The translations under genes and the position numbers were made by a program. The notes under the pieces were generated by a model that was not told the origin of the DNA, ran no database searches, and saw nothing but the letters and a program-made list of their open reading frames with translations. 54,582 bases of DNA from an uncultured Lachnospiraceae bacterium (GTDB taxonomy: Bacteria; Bacillota; Clostridia; Lachnospirales; Lachnospiraceae): positions 1 through 54,582 of the forward strand of contig CANRMF010000010.1 of the NCBI GenBank assembly GCA_947631665.1, given 5' to 3'. How positions within the stretch are numbered: position 1 is the first letter of the stretch; each line of letters opens with the position of its first letter. Positions 50,408 to 54,582 of the stretch are shown here, piece by piece.

Positions 50408-51948
50408 GATTTTACGATAAGTAATTTATCGCCTTTTCTGATATGTTCTTCCTTTAATTCATTGATACGCATAATCTCGCTGATTGTCGTATGATTTTTC
50501 TTTGCAAGCTGCCACAGCGTATCCCCCGACTGGACAATATAGCCCCGAACCAGTGGTATGTGGCTTACCTCCTCCATATCGAGCGGTTCCTCCTCAATTT
50601 CCGTAATAAAGTTTCCTGTTTCGGTGCGGAATACAAGCACCTCCATGGCGATGACCGTTTTGATTTCCACCTGATTGGTATTGACCATGTTTGCAGAAAC
50701 CTCCTCCGTACGCCAGTCGATATAGTATTTGTCCTGCGGAGATATGTTTTCCGCGTCAATTTTATGTTCAAAGAGGACTTCCTGATTTTTTGCCTGAACA
50801 GGATTTTTATCGTCGGAGGAAATGTAGATAATCTGCGCGTTTAATTTTCCCATGATTTTTACGCTGTTGTCGCCTACGATAATGTTTTCAATTTTCAGAC
50901 CTGCGCTTCCGTTACAGAGCTGTAGAATATTTCCGCCTCCCTGCGGGGTATCTATTTTAATGGTATTTTTTGTCCTTGCCTGATTTTTTACCAGAAGCCG
51001 GTTATAACTTTTTTCCTCAATCTTCGGGACAAGTTTACAGTCGTTGGCATAGACGTCTTCAATGGTCGTAATCCCGCTTTCTTCATACAGTTTAATATTC
51101 AGCCGCAGCAAGGCTGAGAGTTCGATTGTTTTTGTTTCATAATTTTCGTCCGCCGTCGCCGCAAGATTGACGGTATGTAATTTTGCATCGACATAACTGA
51201 TTTGATCCTCGTCCGCCTCCTCTACTTCCACAACGCCGGAAAAGTCCACTGTCGTTTCAATCCATTGCTCAGGCGAATTTTCGACGTCGGCAATATAAAT
51301 GGCAAATACGCTGAGCGTTCCCTGTATTTCCACCTGCCGGTTTAAAACTCTGGTGTTCATGTTTTTAATGCGGACGTCTTTCCATACAATTTTATCAATG
51401 GCAGGCTTTCCCGCAGGAACAGTGAGCTGCTCGGTAATCCGGAAAGTGTCGGTCTTGTCTGCCGCAACGGAAAGCGTATCCATCGTTTTTTCCAAAACCA
51501 TAATACCGTCCTGCTGCACTGCCTTTGCGCACTCCAAATCTTCCAACTGCTCGATGGTAATATACGCCATGACCTGAATTTTATAAATATAGTTTCTCGG
51601 ATTTACCATCTGCACAGACGCAGAAATTACCTCCAGACGCGCTGTCGCCTCCGCTTCCTCAATTTCGGGAACTTTGATGGTCTCCTGAAAACCGCTTTCC
51701 CCCTCCAATCCGTAAGCCAGCTCCGAGCCGTCGGAATAATAAAGCATCTGATAGGAAAAGGTTCCATCAATCACAACCTGATTGTTTCTCACACTGACGT
51801 TATCGGCAATCACCCGCTCCTGTTTACTGATAATCTGTTTGATTTCCGGATACGCCTCGTTGACCACCCCTTCGTGGTTTACAAAAAAAGTCGTTACCAA
51901 GTTCTTTTTTATGACATTCATATGAATATTGTTTTTAATTAGTTCCAT
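50398..51948 (-). CDS. SPOCS (DUF3794) and LysM protein, SipL-like spore morphogenesis factor
   Basis: 516 residues from the ATG at 51948 (GGAGGGGAGT immediately upstream); an earlier in-frame TTG overlaps the ribosome site. Repeated SPOCS/DUF3794 beta domains cover most of the protein (for example EIKQIISKQERVIADNVSVR, QVEIQGTLSVFAIYIAD, IMGKLNAQIIYISSDD). A C-terminal LysM (~470-516; GYIVQSGDTLWQLAKKNHTT) ends it. Length and order match SipL of Clostridioides difficile, which links coat assembly to the forespore surface through SpoIVA. It suggests that the organism sporulates. It follows the PrcB-like lipoprotein gene by 53 bases. Confidence 0.85.
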   Translation of the reverse strand: MELIKNNIHMNVIKKNLVTTFFVNHEGVVNEAYPEIKQIISKQERVIADNVSVRNNQVVIDGTFSYQMLYYSDGSELAYGLEGESGFQETIKVPEIEEAEATARLEVISASVQMVNPRNYIYKIQVMAYITIEQLEDLECAKAVQQDGIMVLEKTMDTLSVAADKTDTFRITEQLTVPAGKPAIDKIVWKDVRIKNMNTRVLNRQVEIQGTLSVFAIYIADVENSPEQWIETTVDFSGVVEVEEADEDQISYVDAKLHTVNLAATADENYETKTIELSALLRLNIKLYEESGITTIEDVYANDCKLVPKIEEKSYNRLLVKNQARTKNTIKIDTPQGGGNILQLCNGSAGLKIENIIVGDNSVKIMGKLNAQIIYISSDDKNPVQAKNQEVLFEHKIDAENISPQDKYYIDWRTEEVSANMVNTNQVEIKTVIAMEVLVFRTETGNFITEIEEEPLDMEEVSHIPLVRGYIVQSGDTLWQLAKKNHTTISEIMRINELKEEHIRKGDKLLIVKSCQ

Positions 51949-52001
51949 ACTCCCCTCCAAGACATTTTCTCATACTGAATTTTATGCAGAGCCCTCCGCC
52001 C

Positions 52002-52421
52002 TTATTCCGATTCGCCGAAAACTATGTTTTTGTCGGTACATTCTATTTTAATGACAATATACGGATAGGTCGTTTTTGACGAGCTGCTGTATTCTTTAGG
52101 CCCTGAAAATTCTGTTTTCACATAGACTGCATTCGGACTTTCATATAATTCTTTGACCGTAATGCGATACCCCTCGTAATTCTGCTTTCCATATCCGATG
52201 ATAATGTAAGTATACTCATGGTCTGAAAAAGTCACCTTGAACGGCGCCGTCTTTTTCTCCTCCACTATTTTTTTGACTTCGTCTGTCATTTCCAGTTCCG
52301 ACACAACCGTAAAATCCACATCGCGCACTTTTTTTGTACTCACTTTTTCCACAGAGCAGCCGGTTGACAGAAACATCAGTATCAGCAGAAGGTTCAACCC
52401 TACCCACCGTTTTTTTCCCAT
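52002..52421 (-). CDS. PrcB-like lipoprotein
   Basis: 139 residues. Signal peptide with lipobox (LLLILMFLSTGC, Cys ~22). The C-terminal part (~72-135) resembles the PrcB_C domain: YIIIGYGKQNYEGYRITVKE and TYPYIVIKIECTD. PrcB was named for a protease-complex subunit; its role in Clostridia is not known. The start codon lies directly after the U-run of the upstream terminator, and the only ribosome-site candidate (GGTGT) is in that hairpin's stem. A later start would remove the signal peptide, so this start is kept. Confidence 0.8.
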   Translation of the reverse strand: MGKKRWVGLNLLLILMFLSTGCSVEKVSTKKVRDVDFTVVSELEMTDEVKKIVEEKKTAPFKVTFSDHEYTYIIIGYGKQNYEGYRITVKELYESPNAVYVKTEFSGPKEYSSSSKTTYPYIVIKIECTDKNIVFGESE

Positions 52422-52467
52422 AAAAAAACACCATAATACATTTTATTATTAAAATATATTATGGTGT
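52422..52467 (-). terminator. Terminator after phosphoglucomutase, touching next start codon
   Basis: ACACCATAATA pairs with TATTATGGTGT (52428-52467), with an inner ATTTTA/TAAAAT arm, followed by seven U and at once by the ATG of the PrcB-like gene. Confidence 0.88.
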
Positions 52468-52520
52468 CTGATGTTTTTATGCTTAAATCATTGAATTTTG
52501 CGCCGTCATTTTAAGCGCGG

Positions 52521-54254
52521 TCAGTTCATCATTTCATGAACAAGATTTACCATCGACTGTCCGAGACTTTGAAGTTTTTCCTCTGCATCTGCAAAGTTTT
52601 CGCCCTTGACGCCGTAATAGAATTTCAGTTTTGGCTCTGTCCCTGACGGTCTGACGCATACCCACGCGTCGTCTTCCAAATCGTAGTAGAGTACATTAGA
52701 GTTTGGAAGTCCGGTGGACGTCACTTTGCCGGTCGTCATATCACGAACCGTATCCTCTTTGTAATCCCTTGCTGAAAGTACCCGATATCCTCCGATTTCC
52801 TTCGGAATATCCTGACGCAGCCGGTCAATCGTGGAGATGATTTTTTCTATGCCTTCTTTTCCCCTTAACTCGATGGACTGAATTCCGTCCTGCCAGTATC
52901 CGTACTTTTCATACATCTCAATCATTTTATCCCAGAGCGACATGCCCTTCGTCCTGTAATAAGCCGCAGCCTCGCAGAGCGCCATCGTCGCAACAATCGC
53001 GTCCTTATCTCTGGCGTGCGTTCCAATCAGGCAGCCGTAACTCTCCTCAAATCCGAAACAGTAATGACCTTTTCCGGTCTTTTCCATATTTAAAATATGC
53101 TGTCCGATATATTTAAAGCCGGTCAGACATTCAATCAACTGTACGCCGTATGCCTTTGCAATATCGTTGACCAGATTTGTCGTAACAATCGTCTTAATCA
53201 GCGCGCCGTCCTCCGGCAGCGTGCCCGCTTCCTTCATCTGGCTTAATTCGTATTCCGCCAATAAGGAGCCGGACATATTTCCGGTCAGGGCATGGTAAGT
53301 ACCCGCCTGTTCTCCCCTTACATAAACGCCCAGCCTGTCCGCATCAGGATCCGTCGCAAGAAGTAAGTCTGCGTCAATTTCTTTTCCCAGTTTGACTGCC
53401 AGTTCAAATGCCTTTGGCGTTTCCGGATTTGGGTAGCCGACCGTCGGGAAATCTCCGTCCGGTAATTCCTGTTCTTTGACTACATGGACGTTTTCAAATC
53501 CAAGTTCTCTTAAAATCCTTCTGGCAGGGATATTTCCCGTACCATGAAGCGGCGTATAAACAATCGTAATCTCTTTCTGCGCCTCAGTAATTGCCTCCTG
53601 ATTTTTTACCTGCGCCTTGAGCGCCTCCATATAGCGGTCGTCAATATCGGCGCCAATCTGAATGTAAAGCCCCTCTGCCACAGCCTGCTCTTTTTCCATC
53701 GTTTTTGCCGCAGTAATATCTGTCGCCTTTACGGCGGCCATAATATTCACGTCATGAGGCGGCGTAATCTGCGCGCCGTCCTCCCAATAAACTTTATAAC
53801 CGTTGTACTCCGCAGGATTATGACTTGCAGTAATGTTAATGCCGGCGATACATTTCAGCGTCCTTACCGCAAAGGAAAGTTCCGGCGTCGGCCGCAGAGC
53901 GTCAAACACATACGCCTTAATTCCGTTGGCGTTCAGACAAAGCGCTGCCGCGTCCGCAAATTCCGGAGACATATGTCTGGAATCATAGGAAATGGCGACG
54001 CCTCTTTGCTCACCGTTCATTTTTACAATATAATCAGCCAATCCCTGCGTCGCTTTTCTCACTGTGTAGAAATTCATACGGTTTGTGCCCGCTCCGATAA
54101 TGCCGCGCAGTCCCGCAGTCCCAAATTCCAGTTCTTTGTAAAACCGGTCTTCAATCTCCTTTTCATTTCCCTCCAGAGATTTCAGTTCCTCTTTGGTCTG
54201 CGCATCAAAGTATGGATTTGTCAGCCATTCATTGTAAAGCTCTCTGTAATTCAT
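52521..54254 (-). CDS. pgcA: Phosphoglucomutase/phosphomannomutase (PgcA-type)
   Basis: 577 residues from the ATG at 54254, four to five bases after GGGAGGAAAC; an in-frame start six codons earlier overlaps the ribosome site. Four-domain alpha-D-phosphohexomutase: ELEFGTAGLRGIIGAGTNRM, the phosphoserine loop GINITASHNPAEYNGYK (Ser ~143), the metal loop ATDPDADRLG, GFEESYGCL and RPSGTEPKLKFY. Interconverts glucose-1-phosphate and glucose-6-phosphate. It would process the glucose-1-phosphate made by the GH94 and GH161 enzymes, though it is a general enzyme and is 25 kb from them. A multi-hairpin element lies in its leader. Confidence 0.95.
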   Translation of the reverse strand: MNYRELYNEWLTNPYFDAQTKEELKSLEGNEKEIEDRFYKELEFGTAGLRGIIGAGTNRMNFYTVRKATQGLADYIVKMNGEQRGVAISYDSRHMSPEFADAAALCLNANGIKAYVFDALRPTPELSFAVRTLKCIAGINITASHNPAEYNGYKVYWEDGAQITPPHDVNIMAAVKATDITAAKTMEKEQAVAEGLYIQIGADIDDRYMEALKAQVKNQEAITEAQKEITIVYTPLHGTGNIPARRILRELGFENVHVVKEQELPDGDFPTVGYPNPETPKAFELAVKLGKEIDADLLLATDPDADRLGVYVRGEQAGTYHALTGNMSGSLLAEYELSQMKEAGTLPEDGALIKTIVTTNLVNDIAKAYGVQLIECLTGFKYIGQHILNMEKTGKGHYCFGFEESYGCLIGTHARDKDAIVATMALCEAAAYYRTKGMSLWDKMIEMYEKYGYWQDGIQSIELRGKEGIEKIISTIDRLRQDIPKEIGGYRVLSARDYKEDTVRDMTTGKVTSTGLPNSNVLYYDLEDDAWVCVRPSGTEPKLKFYYGVKGENFADAEEKLQSLGQSMVNLVHEMMN

Positions 54255-54287
54255 TGTTTCCTCCCGAATCATTATTTACCCTATAAA

Positions 54288-54409
54288 GATTAGGGTGTCA
54301 AAAGCCCCTTCGGGGCTATATCCACACAAGTATGTGTGTTTGCAAGCCAGCTTGCAACACCACATATTTGTGTTCGGTTGGTGCAAAGCACCCTTTTGAC
54401 ACCCGAATC
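54288..54409. repeat. Multi-hairpin element: 12-bp outer stem enclosing five hairpins
   Basis: GGGTGTCAAAAG (54293-54304) pairs with CTTTTGACACCC (54393-54404), extended past one mismatch by GATT/AATC. Inside, in order, are AGCCCC/GGGGCT, CACACA/TGTGTG, TGCAAG/CTTGCA, CACA/TGTG and GGTGC/GCACC. It lies 35 bases upstream of the phosphoglucomutase start. It may be a dispersed palindromic repeat or a structured RNA leader. A TATAAT-like hexamer (54466-54471) further upstream has no clear -35 box. Confidence 0.75.
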
Positions 54410-54525
54410 CTATAAATAAAAACAATTTTATTAGCGTTTTCCAGTGTGCTAATTCATTCTAACATATTATAATGCAAACCTCTAGTCTTTTTAAAATAAA
54501 AATATTTTTCCAAAATTAAAATTTT

Positions 54526-54557
54526 AAATTCCACTCTCCCATCCTACAGTGGAATTT
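54526..54557 (-). terminator. Possible terminator of a gene beyond the right edge
   Basis: AAATTCCACT (54526-54535) pairs with AGTGGAATTT (54548-54557); an A/T-rich tract with short U-runs follows in the minus direction. The rest of 54410-54582 shows no gene. Confidence 0.4.
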
Positions 54558-54582
54558 AGTTTTACATAAGCGGAATTTACCC

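Noticed and set aside
53544-54293. 249-codon plus-strand frame antisense to phosphoglucomutase
   Set aside because: The minus-strand gene has all phosphohexomutase motifs; the antisense frame has none.

Overview
The window looks like the chromosome of a spore-forming gut or rumen member of the Lachnospiraceae (Clostridia, Firmicutes). The signs are moderate GC, purine-rich Shine-Dalgarno sites, TTGAAT/TATAAT-type promoters with 17-base spacers, LacI control of sugar genes, a SipL/SpoVID-like LysM protein, and secreted modular enzymes with lysine-rich C-termini. This assignment is inference; there is no rRNA or other taxonomic marker. Nearly all genes are on the minus strand.

The core (about 2.6-46.2 kb) is a large beta-1,3-glucan (laminarin/callose/fungal or cereal beta-glucan type) utilisation locus. 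Read in the direction of transcription (right to left), it has four blocks. (i) A small membrane-anchored glycan-binding protein (45393-46181). (ii) A transport operon: a lipoprotein solute-binding protein, a giant carbohydrate-binding/solute-binding fusion, a permease pair, an NHL-TPR-Yip1 membrane protein, a DUF5696 protein and a second permease pair, followed by a secreted GH16, a LacI regulator and a GH161-like beta-1,3-oligoglucan phosphorylase. (iii) A PD-(D/E)XK-like nuclease gene and an array of eight 74-bp palindromic repeats, which interrupt the locus. (iv) GH94 (probable laminaribiose phosphorylase), an intracellular GH17, then five secreted proteins (1412-aa multi-CBM protein, 891-aa GH16, two short non-catalytic proteins, 2446-aa GH81) that all end in the same roughly 95-residue lysine-rich domain.

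Proposed working: surface GH81 and GH16 enzymes cut beta-1,3-glucan, non-catalytic proteins hold substrate at the wall, and oligosaccharides enter through ABC permeases. No ATPase is encoded here, so a shared MsmX/MsiK-type ATPase is expected elsewhere. Inside, GH161, GH94 and GH17 release glucose-1-phosphate and glucose. The phosphoglucomutase at the right edge would feed glucose-1-phosphate into glycolysis.

Flanks: the left edge holds a truncated secreted CotH-domain protein. The right side (46.4-54.6 kb) is housekeeping: PlsC-like acyltransferase, a small membrane protein, DUF1934, glutamate racemase, a short secreted peptide, IspE, a SPOCS/LysM spore protein, a PrcB-like lipoprotein and phosphoglucomutase. 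No tRNA, rRNA, CRISPR array, transposase or integrase was seen.

The two most novel-looking things are the transport module with two permease pairs around a fusion binding protein, a Yip1 protein and DUF5696, and the repeated lysine-rich C-terminal domain used as a common tail by five neighbouring secreted proteins. Both roles are inferred, not demonstrated.
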